This document shows, one piece after another, positions 21,256-29,769 of a stretch of 64,000 nucleotides of DNA. The notes under the pieces are model-generated. The model did not search any database. It was given only the letters and a program-made list of their open reading frames with translations, and was not told the origin of the DNA. Source of the DNA: Sideroxydans sp. CL21. GTDB taxonomy: Bacteria > Pseudomonadota > Gammaproteobacteria > Burkholderiales > Gallionellaceae. The stretch is taken from NCBI RefSeq assembly GCF_902459525.1, contig NZ_LR699166.1, positions 3,708,858-3,772,857 on the forward strand, given 5' to 3'. Position numbers and translations under genes: made by a program. Position 1 is the first letter of the stretch. Each line of letters begins with the position of its first letter.

Positions 21256-22501
21256 AAAAGAACCCGTCGTGGTCTTCGTTTGGAAGCAACTGGCCGTCAG
21301 ACATACCCGGTACAGACAGTTCTAATCGTACCGCATCGTTGTGCTGGGATAAAAATGCTGCAACTACCCGCTGGTTTTCGCGCGCAAAAATCGTGCAGGT
21401 CGCATACAGCAATTTACCATCTCTTTCCAGCAGCGGCCACAATGAATCCAGTATCTGTTTCTGCTGTACCGCAAAGCTTTCAATGTCATCCGCTCTACGC
21501 AACCACTTGATGTCCGGGTGGCGACGCACTACTCCTGACGCGGAGCAGGGCACGTCTGCCAGAATACGCTGGAATAACCTGCCATCCCACCAATCTTTGG
21601 GCCTGGCCGCATCGCCGCAGGCTATTCGCGCTTCCATGTGCAACCGTTGAAGATTTTCTCGTACTCGCTGCAAACGCGGCTCTTCTTTGTCTACTGCCAA
21701 CAGATCAATTTTTGCCAACTCCAGCAAGTGCGTAGTCTTGCCACCCGGCGCTGAACAGGCATCGAGTACGTGCATGCCATCTTTTACATCCAGCAATTTT
21801 GCCGCATATTGCGCACCGGCATCTTGCACCGATATCCAGCCCTCGTTGAATTTTGGCAGGCGCTCTACCGGCACCGGTCGTTCCAGTTTCAGCGCGCCGG
21901 GTTGGACAACCGTCGCTACGATGTCTTGCGCCGCCAACATTGTCTGGTATTCAGTCAAGCTTGCTTGTCGTGCATTTACTCGCAGAGTCATCGGCGGATG
22001 CCGGTTTCCCTCTTCCAGAATTTCGTCAGCTCTTGTTCCGTACTGCGCTTTGACAACATCGACCCACCATTCCTGGTAAGCGTAGCGGCTTTCTTCTTTC
22101 AGATCGGCAGCTTCCAGCAGCGCCGACTGCCTGCGCAAAAAGTTGCGCAGTACTGCATTGACCAAACCGCTGGCTGCAGGATTGCTGCTCTTTGCTGCTT
22201 TTACTGCCTGATCGACGATCACATGCGCGCCTGCCTTGGTGTATTGCAACTGATAGATTGCCACGAGCAGCAGATTGCGTAACGCCGTATCGGGGATGGG
22301 TCGTTCCAGCAGACTGTCCAGCATGAAATCCAGGCGAGAGTAATAACGCAGAGTGCCATAGCACAGGTCTTGCAGCGCACCTCTTTCCTGTGTGGTATCG
22401 AATTGTTTGCGCAGCGTTTCGGTCAAGACCTGGGTGAGATTGCGCCCGCCATGCACGACTTTGCTCACTATTTTTCCTGCTTCCAGTTGGATAAGCTGCA
22501 T
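21230..22501 (-). CDS. rsmB: 16S rRNA (cytosine(967)-C(5))-methyltransferase
   Basis: RsmB methylates C967 of 16S rRNA with S-adenosylmethionine. The 423-residue protein has an N-terminal NusB-like RNA-binding domain (residues 1-140, with LCYGTLRYYSRLD) and a C-terminal methyltransferase. The methyltransferase shows the AdoMet-binding VLDACSAPGGKTTHLLEL, the catalytic-Cys motif ILADVPCSASGVVRRHPDIKW, and a second cysteine in LLYATCTIF. It starts two bases after the fmt stop. def-fmt-rsmB is a common translation-related operon. Confidence 0.95.
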   Translation of the reverse strand: MQLIQLEAGKIVSKVVHGGRNLTQVLTETLRKQFDTTQERGALQDLCYGTLRYYSRLDFMLDSLLERPIPDTALRNLLLVAIYQLQYTKAGAHVIVDQAVKAAKSSNPAASGLVNAVLRNFLRRQSALLEAADLKEESRYAYQEWWVDVVKAQYGTRADEILEEGNRHPPMTLRVNARQASLTEYQTMLAAQDIVATVVQPGALKLERPVPVERLPKFNEGWISVQDAGAQYAAKLLDVKDGMHVLDACSAPGGKTTHLLELAKIDLLAVDKEEPRLQRVRENLQRLHMEARIACGDAARPKDWWDGRLFQRILADVPCSASGVVRRHPDIKWLRRADDIESFAVQQKQILDSLWPLLERDGKLLYATCTIFARENQRVVAAFLSQHNDAVRLELSVPGMSDGQLLPNEDHDGFFYALLHKQA

Positions 22502-22503
22502 GA

Positions 22504-23436
22504 TCAGTTGGTCGTACTAAAACGATCTCCGACTCTCACGGGAAAGCTTTGAACGAATTGTGCGACAGGCAAAGCTTTTCCTCCGGGTTTTTGCAATATC
22601 TCCAGCGCGAGCACACCTTTGCCGCATGCGACATAGATACGCTCTTTATCCACAGCAATGACATTTCCAGCCGCAGCTCCACTGCCTGAACCCAAAGTCG
22701 CTTTCAATATCTTGATCGTTGTCTCTCCAAATTGTGCATAAGCGGTCGGAAACGGAAAATATCCACGTACGGCTAGTTCCAGCTGCTTCGCTTCCTTCGT
22801 CCAGTCCAGTTGCCCTTCTGTTTTGGTCAGTTTGGCCGCATAGGTTGCCTGTTGCGAGTTTTGCTGTTCCGGATGCAGGTTGCCTAGTTCCAGATCTTGC
22901 AGGGCTTCGATAATGGCCTGTGCTCCCAGTTCGGCGAGTTTGTCGTGCAAGCTTTGCGCTGTATCAATTGCCTCGATCGTACAAACCTTCTTTACCAGCA
23001 TATCGCCCGTATCCAGGCCTTCATCCATCTGCATGATGGTGATGCCGGTTTCGGTGTCCCCCGCGAGGATAGCCCGTTGTATCGGCGCCGCACCGCGCCA
23101 TCGCGGCAACAGTGAGGCATGAATGTTCAGGCAACCGTGTCGTGGCAACTGCAATACCGCTTTTGGCAATATCAGACCATATGCCGCAACTACCATTACA
23201 TCAGCATCGAATCGGGCGATGGTCTGTTGGATTTCCTCATTTTTCAGAGTGGCGGGTTGCAGGACCTGCAGTCCATGCTGCAGCGCGAGTTGCTTTACCG
23301 GACTGGCATTCAGGTGCATACCGCGGCCCGATGGCCGATCAGGCTGGGTAAGCACAGCTACGATGTTATGTTGTTTGACCAGAGCAGCCAATGCGCTGGC
23401 CGCAAACTGCGGTGTTCCGGCGAATATGATGTTCAC
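22504..23436 (-). CDS. fmt: Methionyl-tRNA formyltransferase
   Basis: Fmt formylates initiator Met-tRNA. The 310-residue protein begins NIIFAGTPQFAA and contains the catalytic region with GCLNIHASLLPRWRGAAPIQ, followed by GDTETGITIMQMDEGLDTGD, then a C-terminal OB-like tRNA-binding domain. The start codon is GTG (23436) with no strong ribosome site. It lies ten bases after def, so translation may be coupled to it. Confidence 0.95.
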   Translation of the reverse strand: MNIIFAGTPQFAASALAALVKQHNIVAVLTQPDRPSGRGMHLNASPVKQLALQHGLQVLQPATLKNEEIQQTIARFDADVMVVAAYGLILPKAVLQLPRHGCLNIHASLLPRWRGAAPIQRAILAGDTETGITIMQMDEGLDTGDMLVKKVCTIEAIDTAQSLHDKLAELGAQAIIEALQDLELGNLHPEQQNSQQATYAAKLTKTEGQLDWTKEAKQLELAVRGYFPFPTAYAQFGETTIKILKATLGSGSGAAAGNVIAVDKERIYVACGKGVLALEILQKPGGKALPVAQFVQSFPVRVGDRFSTTN

Positions 23437-23446
23437 GGTTTCGGTC

Positions 23447-23950
23447 TTAGAACGTCTCGCGCCGTTGTTTTTTCAACTTGGCGCGAATACGTGTTTGTTT
23501 AAGATGCGAAAGATGTTCGACAAAGACTCGGCCCTGAAGATGATCCATCTCGTGCTGGATGCACACTGCAAGTAGTCCTTCCGCTTCCAGTGTGAATGGC
23601 TCGCCATGCTCGTCAAGGGCACGGACGGTTATGCGCTCGGCCCTGGTGACGTTTTCATAGATTCCGGGAACGGATAAGCAACCTTCTTCGTTCTCTTTCT
23701 CACCCTGACTATGCACCAATACCGGGTTGATGAACACTTTCAGGTCGTCATGCATCTCTGACACGTCGATCACGATCAATTGTATATGTTGGTCCACTTG
23801 CGTTGCAGCCAGTCCGATTCCCGGGGCGGAATACATGGTCTCAGCCATATCCCGCACCAGTTTGCGGATGGTTTCGTTGATCTGATCCACCTTCTTTGCG
23901 ACTTTGTGCAGCCGCTCATCGGGGTACTGCAGGATAGGGAGAATTGCCAT
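23447..23950 (-). CDS. def: Peptide deformylase
   Basis: Deformylase removes the N-formyl group from nascent proteins. The 167-residue protein carries the three family motifs: [18 protein letters not shown] (metal-binding Cys), and QHEMDHLQG (two His ligands and catalytic Glu). The start at 23950 gives [11 protein letters not shown], the usual N-terminus; the frame is open 17 codons further upstream without homology. It leads the def-fmt-rsmB-DUF4390-kinase-regulator operon and is divergent from the LysM gene. Confidence 0.96.
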   Translation of the reverse strand: MAILPILQYPDERLHKVAKKVDQINETIRKLVRDMAETMYSAPGIGLAATQVDQHIQLIVIDVSEMHDDLKVFINPVLVHSQGEKENEEGCLSVPGIYENVTRAERITVRALDEHGEPFTLEAEGLLAVCIQHEMDHLQGRVFVEHLSHLKQTRIRAKLKKQRRETF

Positions 23951-24040
23951 AAATGCTTGCCAACTGAAGAGACTAGATGCAGAATTTAAACCGCCGTGCA
24001 AACATCACACCGCTTTCCTTTACTTTGCTGGGGTTTTTCC

Positions 24041-25117
24041 ATGCGCAAGATTATATCGCTGATTTGTCTCCTGTTGCCCATCACCCTTTATGCTGATGAG
24101 CTTAAATTGCAGGAAAATGCGCCAGACCGCTATGTCGTAGTGAAGGGCGACACACTATGGGATATCTCCGCAAAATTCTTCAAGGATCCCTGGAAATGGC
24201 CGCAGATATGGGGTTACAACAAAGATACCATCAAAGATCCGCACTGGATCTATCCCGGAAATGTAGTCTATCTTGATCCCGGTACGCAAACTCTAAAAGT
24301 CGGGGAGTCGGTTCAAGGTACTGCATCAGAATCTGAAATTCCCTCCGTAACTGAGAACGGGCAATCCTCATCCGACACTGTGAAGCTCTATCCCCGCGCC
24401 CGCCAAATCACCGGCAAAGGCGAAGCAATCCCTATTATTTCACTGAAAGACATTGGCCCTTTCCTTAGTCGCCCATTGGTAGTCGATGAGAATGAACTCG
24501 ATACCTCTCCCGTACTGATAGGTACTTATGAACATCGAAAGCTGATTGCTACAGGCGACATCGCTTACGCAAAGGACATGCCCAACAATAAGGGAGAGCG
24601 CTGGCAGATCTACCGTCCGGGTCAGACCTTCAAAGATCCAGATACTGGTGAGATATTAGGTCATGAAGTCGTGTATTTGGGCGACTCGGTCGTTGAAAAA
24701 TTCGACGCTATATCTACTTTGAAGATTACCAGATCCATTCTTGAAATTGCACCCGGTGATCGCTTCGCGCAAGCCACGACAGGATTTGCCAGCAACTATC
24801 AACCGCGCGCCCCCGAGAAACAAATCAATGCGCAAGTCATTTCCATTTACGGAGGCCTGCAACAAGCCGGACAGAATTCTGTCGTCACTTTAAATAAAGG
24901 TCGTCGCGACGGTTTGGACAATGGGCATGTGCTGGCGTTGTTTCAGAAAGGTGACGTAGTGCCAAGCGATAGTAGCTTTTCTGCTGACACTACATTGCCG
25001 GATATGCGTTACGGATTGCTATTCGTCTTCCGCGTGTTTGACAAGGTTTCCTATGCGCTTGTAATGCAAACCAAGCTCCCCGTCCAACTGTTTGACCGTG
25101 CAAGCACTCCTGATTGA
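24041..25117 (+). CDS. LysM domain exported protein
   Basis: A 358-residue protein with a signal peptide (MRKIISLICLLLPITLYA) and one LysM peptidoglycan-binding domain at about residues 27-75 (YVVVKGDTLWDISAKFF, then PGNVVYLDPG). The remaining roughly 280 residues have no motif I recognise. The family is found next to dprA and opposite def in many betaproteobacteria. I chose the ATG at 24041 because it starts the signal peptide; 15 upstream codons add nothing. It is divergent from def with 90 bases between and followed three bases later by dprA. Confidence 0.87.
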   Translation: MRKIISLICLLLPITLYADELKLQENAPDRYVVVKGDTLWDISAKFFKDPWKWPQIWGYNKDTIKDPHWIYPGNVVYLDPGTQTLKVGESVQGTASESEIPSVTENGQSSSDTVKLYPRARQITGKGEAIPIISLKDIGPFLSRPLVVDENELDTSPVLIGTYEHRKLIATGDIAYAKDMPNNKGERWQIYRPGQTFKDPDTGEILGHEVVYLGDSVVEKFDAISTLKITRSILEIAPGDRFAQATTGFASNYQPRAPEKQINAQVISIYGGLQQAGQNSVVTLNKGRRDGLDNGHVLALFQKGDVVPSDSSFSADTTLPDMRYGLLFVFRVFDKVSYALVMQTKLPVQLFDRASTPD

Positions 25118-25120
25118 TTA

Positions 25121-26188
25121 ATGGCAATCGACGCCTCACTCGCGTCATGGATTATCCTGAGTCAAATACCCGGCTTGGGTAACGAGGGCTTGCGTCGTTT
25201 GCTGCAGGCCTTCGGTTCCGCCGACGCTGTTCTTAATGCCTCCGTTTCTTCTTTATCCCAACATGTCAAACCTGTTGTAGCCCAAGCAATTTCGCAAGGG
25301 GTTGATGAATCTGCGCTTGACGCCGTTTCAACATGGCTAGGCGATCCGCTCAATTCTGTCCTTACAGTTGCCGATACTGATTATCCCCAAACCCTGCTCA
25401 ATATTTCAGATCCGCCTTTGCTGTTGTACGTAAAGGGAAGACTCGACTTATTGAACATGAGTTCTCTTGCTATAGTCGGCAGCCGCAACGCTTCTGCGCA
25501 GGGTTTACGTAATGCCGAGGCCTTCTCCAAATCAATTTCTGATGCAGGCTTGTGTATCATCAGCGGCATGGCGCACGGCATTGATGCTGCTGCACACCTT
25601 GGAGGACTGCAGGGCGTCGGTTCCAGTATTGCCGTTGTTGGGACAGGTTTGGACAAAGTTTATCCCGCGGCCAACCGCGAACTTGCGCATCGCCTGGCGC
25701 AGCATGGAGCCATCGTTTCTGAATTCCCGCTTGGAACGCCGCCCCTGCCGGCAAACTTCCCGCGCCGGAACCGCATCATCAGCGGATTGAGTCTTGGCTG
25801 TCTGGTGGTTGAAGCATCGGTTCAAAGCGGCTCACTTATCACGGCGCGTATGGCCCTGGAGCAGGGGCGGGAGGTCTTTGCGATCCCCGGTTCCATTCAT
25901 TCACCGCAATCCAAGGGTTGCCATGCACTTATCAAGCAAGGTGCGAAATTGGTTGAAAGCGCACAGGATATTTTGGAAGAGATCGGTTGCCGCGCTCCTG
26001 CCGCCACTCAGACTACTGCTACGGAACACCCACTTTTCGCACATATGGGCTTCGACCCGCTCGATGCAGAGAGCCTTGCAAATCGCAGCGGCTTGACGAT
26101 AGGCGAGCTATCCGCCATCCTGTTGCAACTGGAACTCGACGGGCACATCGCATCTTTGCCCGGCGGTTTATATCAACGAATCACATAA
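25121..26188 (+). CDS. dprA: DNA-processing protein DprA
   Basis: DprA binds incoming single-stranded DNA and loads RecA in natural transformation. The 355-residue protein has an N-terminal SAM-like region (LSQIPGLGNEGLRRLLQAFG), a Rossmann-like domain with VGSRNASAQG, ISGMAHGIDAAAH, GTGLDKVYPAANREL and FPRRNRIISGLS, and a C-terminal winged-helix domain. It lies between the LysM gene and smg, the usual dprA-smg-topA order. DprA alone does not prove competence. Confidence 0.96.
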   Translation: MAIDASLASWIILSQIPGLGNEGLRRLLQAFGSADAVLNASVSSLSQHVKPVVAQAISQGVDESALDAVSTWLGDPLNSVLTVADTDYPQTLLNISDPPLLLYVKGRLDLLNMSSLAIVGSRNASAQGLRNAEAFSKSISDAGLCIISGMAHGIDAAAHLGGLQGVGSSIAVVGTGLDKVYPAANRELAHRLAQHGAIVSEFPLGTPPLPANFPRRNRIISGLSLGCLVVEASVQSGSLITARMALEQGREVFAIPGSIHSPQSKGCHALIKQGAKLVESAQDILEEIGCRAPAATQTTATEHPLFAHMGFDPLDAESLANRSGLTIGELSAILLQLELDGHIASLPGGLYQRIT

Positions 26189-26199
26189 ATCACTCATTC

Positions 26200-26655
26200 A
26201 TGTTCGATATTTTGCTTTTTTTGTTTGAAAGTTACTTCGATATCGGTAGCTATCCCGACCACGACAAACTCTCTGTAAAGCTTACTGCTGCCGGGTTTGA
26301 AGAAGACGACATCAGCCAGGCATTAACCTGGCTGTCCGGTTTGAAGCAACTTACCGGGGCTGCATATCCCGAAAGCATCAACCACAGCGGTATCCGCATT
26401 TATACTGATTTCGAAGAGGAACGCATCAGCCCTGAAGGCTTGCGCTTTCTTTCGTTCTGGGAACATAACAAGGTCATCACACCGATCGAACGTGAGATGA
26501 TCATCGACCGCGTACTCGCTTTGGGTCGTAAGAACTTGTCCTTGGACAAGATCAAACTCATCGTACTGATGGTGTTGTGGAGCCAACATGAGGATCTCGA
26601 CCCGATGATTATCGAAGATCTGCTCACCCCCGTTGACGCAGCACAGGCTCACTGA
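26200..26655 (+). CDS. smg: Smg family protein (DUF494)
   Basis: A 151-residue protein of the Smg/DUF494 family, small acidic proteins of unknown function. The N-terminus FDILLFLFESYFD and the LTWLSGLKQL segment are typical, as is the gene order dprA-smg-topA. The open frame extends far upstream inside dprA, but the ATG at 26200 marks the family start. The stop is 8 bases before topA. Confidence 0.9.
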   Translation: MFDILLFLFESYFDIGSYPDHDKLSVKLTAAGFEEDDISQALTWLSGLKQLTGAAYPESINHSGIRIYTDFEEERISPEGLRFLSFWEHNKVITPIEREMIIDRVLALGRKNLSLDKIKLIVLMVLWSQHEDLDPMIIEDLLTPVDAAQAH

Positions 26656-26663
26656 AACCAATA

Positions 26664-29345
26664 ATGGCAACCAATCTTCTTATCGTCGAGTCTCCGGCCA
26701 AGGCCAAGACCCTTAAAAAGTATCTGGGCAAGGACTTCGAGGTCCTTGCTTCATATGGACACGTGCGCGACCTGATTCCCAAAACCGGTGCGGTAGATCC
26801 GGACAACAACTTCGCCATGCAATACGAGACCATCGCGCGCAACAGCAAGCATGTCGATGCCATCGCCAAAGCAGCCGCGGAAGCCGATCACATCTACCTT
26901 GCGCCCGACCCGGACAGGGAAGGGGAGGCGATAGCCTGGCATATCTCCGAATTACTGAAAGGCAAGCGCGCGCTCAAGGGTAAATCCATGCAGCGCGTGG
27001 TATTCTACGAGATTACCGAGTCTGCCGTTAAAGAGGCTGTTGCTCATCCGCGCGAGATTTCGATTCCTTTGGTTAATGCCCAGCAGGCGCGGCGTGCACT
27101 GGATTATCTGGTCGGCTTCAATCTTTCTCCTTTATTGTGGCGCAAAATCCGCCCCGGTTTGTCGGCTGGCCGTGTGCAAAGTCCGGCACTGCGCCTGATC
27201 GTGGAGCGCGAACTGGAAATCGAAAAGTTCAAGAGCCAGGAATACTGGTCAGTTCATCTTGATAGCCAGAAGAACAGCATCCCGTTTACTGCCAAACTAT
27301 TCCAGTATCAAGGCAAGAAGCTCGAGCAGCTCAGCATTGGCAGTCAGGCTGAATACGACGCGATTCACGCCAAACTGGTCGACGCCAAATTACCACCGAA
27401 AGTGGTGCGCGTCGAAAAGAAAGCCAAGCAACGCAACCCTGCTGCACCTTTTACAACTTCCACCTTGCAGCAGGAAGCGGTGCGCAAACTGGGCATGACC
27501 TCGGATCGCACTATGCGCACTGCGCAGTCGTTGTACGAAGGCGTCGATATCGGCGGGCAAACCATCGGTTTGATCTCCTATATGCGTACCGATTCGGTCA
27601 ATCTTGCGAACGAGGCCGTGGCAGAAATTCGCGGCTATATCCGCGACAATTTCTCATCTGAATATCTGCCGGGCAAGCAACCCGCTTACAAGAGCAAATC
27701 CAAGAATGCGCAAGAAGCGCATGAAGCGATCCGGCCAACCTCGATTCTCCGCACGCCGGATAGCCTGCGTGATCATTTGAACATCGACCAGATGCGTCTG
27801 TACGAAATGATATGGAAGCGCACACTCGCATGCCAGATGGCTCCGGCTCGATTCGATACAGTGAGTGTCGACATCCGTTTAAGCAGTGACGACACCCTGT
27901 TCCGAGCTTCCGGCCAGACGCTGGTATTTCCCGGTTTTATCGGCGTGTACATGGAAGACGTGGATGACGCCGAGGAAGAAGACAGCGCCAAGTTGCCGCC
28001 GCTGGTGGAAGGTGACGTGCTACCCGTGGACAAACTTTACGGCGAACAACATTTTACCCAACCGCCGCCGCGCTTCTCCGAAGCCAGCTTGGTCAAGTCG
28101 CTGGAAGAGTACGGCATAGGCCGGCCGTCCACTTACGCAACCATCATTTCCACCCTGCAAGCAAGAGAATACGCCACTCTTGATAAGAAACGCTTCATGC
28201 CGACCGACGTGGGTCGCGTCGTCATCAAGTTCCTCAACGAGCATTTCACGCGTTATGTGGACTACGGTTTTACCGCCCATCTTGAAGACGAGCTGGACGA
28301 AGTCTCCGAAGGCAAGCGCGACTGGATTCCCGTGCTTGAAGAATTCTGGAAAGGGTTCAACAAACTCATCGTCGACAAAAAAGACGTCGATCGCCCCGGC
28401 ACCGAAATCCTGGAAGAGCTTTGCCCGAAATGCGGCAAACCTTTATCCAAGCGACTCGGCAAGCGCGGCAGCTTTATAGGCTGCACCGGTTATCCCGAAT
28501 GTGACTACACGCGCAGCATGGCCGGTGAAGAAGATCCGGGCGAAGCACGCAAAGAACTCGGCGTGCATCCCGAAACCAATCAACCCGTGTTATTGCTGCG
28601 CGGACCTTACGGCCACTACGTGCAACTCGGTGAAATGGAAGAGGGCGCAAAGACCAAACCCAAGCGTGTTTCCTGGCAGAAAGAAATGCCGCTGGAGCAG
28701 GCTGATCTTGCCTCTGCCTTAAAACTGCTTTCGCTTCCACGTGAAGTAGGCATACATCCCGAGAGCGGCAAGAAAGTCATCGTAAACATCGGCCGCTTCG
28801 GTCCCTACATCGGCCACGACGGAAAATTCAAATCCATTCCGCGCACGGACAGCATATTCGATATCGGTCTGGATCGCGCCCTGGAACTGCTGGCGCAAGC
28901 CAAGACCGGCGGCAACACCGTCTTGCGCACGCTGGGCGAACATCCGGACGACAAAGCCCCGGTGGAGATCTGCAGCGGCCGCTATGGCCCCTACGCCCGC
29001 CACGGCAAGGTGAATGCGACCTTGCCCAAGGAAACTTCACCGGAAGCCATCACGCTGGAAGAGGCACTGGAACTGATCGCCGCCAAAGCGGCGAAGGGTC
29101 CGACAGGAAAATCCAAGACGGCGCGGAAGCCAGCGGCCAAGGCGAAGACTACCAAAGCGAAAGCGGCAGCCAAGCCCAAGGCGACTGTAAAAAAGACTAC
29201 GACCAAGACCTCTGCTGACAAACCTGCCGCAAAGAAGACCACCAAGGCCGCAACAACCAAGGCAAAGACAGCTACAAAGAAAGTCGCAGCCAAACCAGCC
29301 GCGAAGAAGCTGGCTGCCAAAAAGACGACCAAAAAAGCTGCTTAA
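26664..29345 (+). CDS. topA: DNA topoisomerase I (type IA)
   Basis: TopA relaxes negative supercoils. The 893-residue protein has the TOPRIM domain (LLIVESPAKAKT at the start, LAPDPDREGEAIAWH later) and the active-site Tyr306 in GLISYMRTDSVNL. One four-cysteine zinc finger is visible (LCPKCGKPL with GCTGYPECDY), followed by further C-terminal topoisomerase repeats. The last 80 or so residues are a low-complexity Lys/Ala/Thr tail built from AAKKTTK-like units, resembling histone H1-like tails. An intrinsic terminator follows. Confidence 0.96.
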   Translation: MATNLLIVESPAKAKTLKKYLGKDFEVLASYGHVRDLIPKTGAVDPDNNFAMQYETIARNSKHVDAIAKAAAEADHIYLAPDPDREGEAIAWHISELLKGKRALKGKSMQRVVFYEITESAVKEAVAHPREISIPLVNAQQARRALDYLVGFNLSPLLWRKIRPGLSAGRVQSPALRLIVERELEIEKFKSQEYWSVHLDSQKNSIPFTAKLFQYQGKKLEQLSIGSQAEYDAIHAKLVDAKLPPKVVRVEKKAKQRNPAAPFTTSTLQQEAVRKLGMTSDRTMRTAQSLYEGVDIGGQTIGLISYMRTDSVNLANEAVAEIRGYIRDNFSSEYLPGKQPAYKSKSKNAQEAHEAIRPTSILRTPDSLRDHLNIDQMRLYEMIWKRTLACQMAPARFDTVSVDIRLSSDDTLFRASGQTLVFPGFIGVYMEDVDDAEEEDSAKLPPLVEGDVLPVDKLYGEQHFTQPPPRFSEASLVKSLEEYGIGRPSTYATIISTLQAREYATLDKKRFMPTDVGRVVIKFLNEHFTRYVDYGFTAHLEDELDEVSEGKRDWIPVLEEFWKGFNKLIVDKKDVDRPGTEILEELCPKCGKPLSKRLGKRGSFIGCTGYPECDYTRSMAGEEDPGEARKELGVHPETNQPVLLLRGPYGHYVQLGEMEEGAKTKPKRVSWQKEMPLEQADLASALKLLSLPREVGIHPESGKKVIVNIGRFGPYIGHDGKFKSIPRTDSIFDIGLDRALELLAQAKTGGNTVLRTLGEHPDDKAPVEICSGRYGPYARHGKVNATLPKETSPEAITLEEALELIAAKAAKGPTGKSKTARKPAAKAKTTKAKAAAKPKATVKKTTTKTSADKPAAKKTTKAATTKAKTATKKVAAKPAAKKLAAKKTTKKAA

Positions 29346-29361
29346 GATTCACCGCTCAGAG

Positions 29362-29395
29362 ACCAGCATCGATTTCGATTGATGCTGGTTTTTTT
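29362..29395 (+). terminator. Intrinsic terminator after topA
   Basis: A 9-bp perfect stem (ACCAGCATC / GATGCTGGT, ten-base loop) is followed by seven Ts, 17 bases after the topA stop. This closes the LysM-dprA-smg-topA unit and marks the left edge of the accessory restriction-modification region. Confidence 0.92.
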
Positions 29396-29769
29396 ACGTG
29401 CCTGCTCTGAAGTCCTTATTCAGCAACAGTCTGCAAGAAGATATGCTGAAGATTACCGTGTTTACTGGTTTTCAGCATTGATATGCTGTAGATAGCCGTA
29501 CCTATTCGCTTACAGGCCTTGTGCTCCGCAAAACTATTTCACTGCCGTCCCCTGCACCGCTTGTTGCGCAAGCGCCGCTTGCGTAATCTTGGCTCTCGCA
29601 GGAACGGTATGCCGCTCTCTGTGCGATTTCGCGTGACGCTGGATAAATTTCCGAACCACCAACATCTATTGCGGTACGCGCCATGGGCCTGCTCTGATGC
29701 CCTGTGGCATGTTGCGCCGCCGCCGCTTAGCCCCCAGAATGCGCGGGTCGAAAATTTTGGTCGTGACTA
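29396..29769 (+). promoter_or_regulatory. Long spacer upstream of hsdM with a two-copy direct repeat
   Basis: A 374-base non-coding stretch. It holds two copies of a 20-base repeat exactly 40 bases apart (29440-29459 and 29480-29499, 17 of 20 identical; core GATATGCTG), the second within a perfect CAGCAT-TGAT-ATGCTG dyad. From 29510 to 29760 I see no gene. The segment is GC-rich with a short GCGCAAGCGCCGCTTGCG dyad near 29566. It probably carries the hsdMS promoter and perhaps a regulator site; no good ribosome site precedes the hsdM ATG. Confidence 0.45.
29440..29499. repeat. Two-copy 20-bp direct repeat, 40-bp period
   Basis: Copies at 29440-29459 and 29480-29499 differ at only three positions and share GATATGCTG, AGAT and CCGT. 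The spacing of 40 bases is close to four helical turns, which would place bound proteins on the same face of DNA. Function is unknown. Confidence 0.6.

Noticed and set aside
29399..29702. Repeat of GCCTGCTCTGA near 29399 and 29690 as island attachment sites
   Set aside because: Only 11 matching bases, both on the same side of the R-M genes, with no integrase; chance is sufficient.
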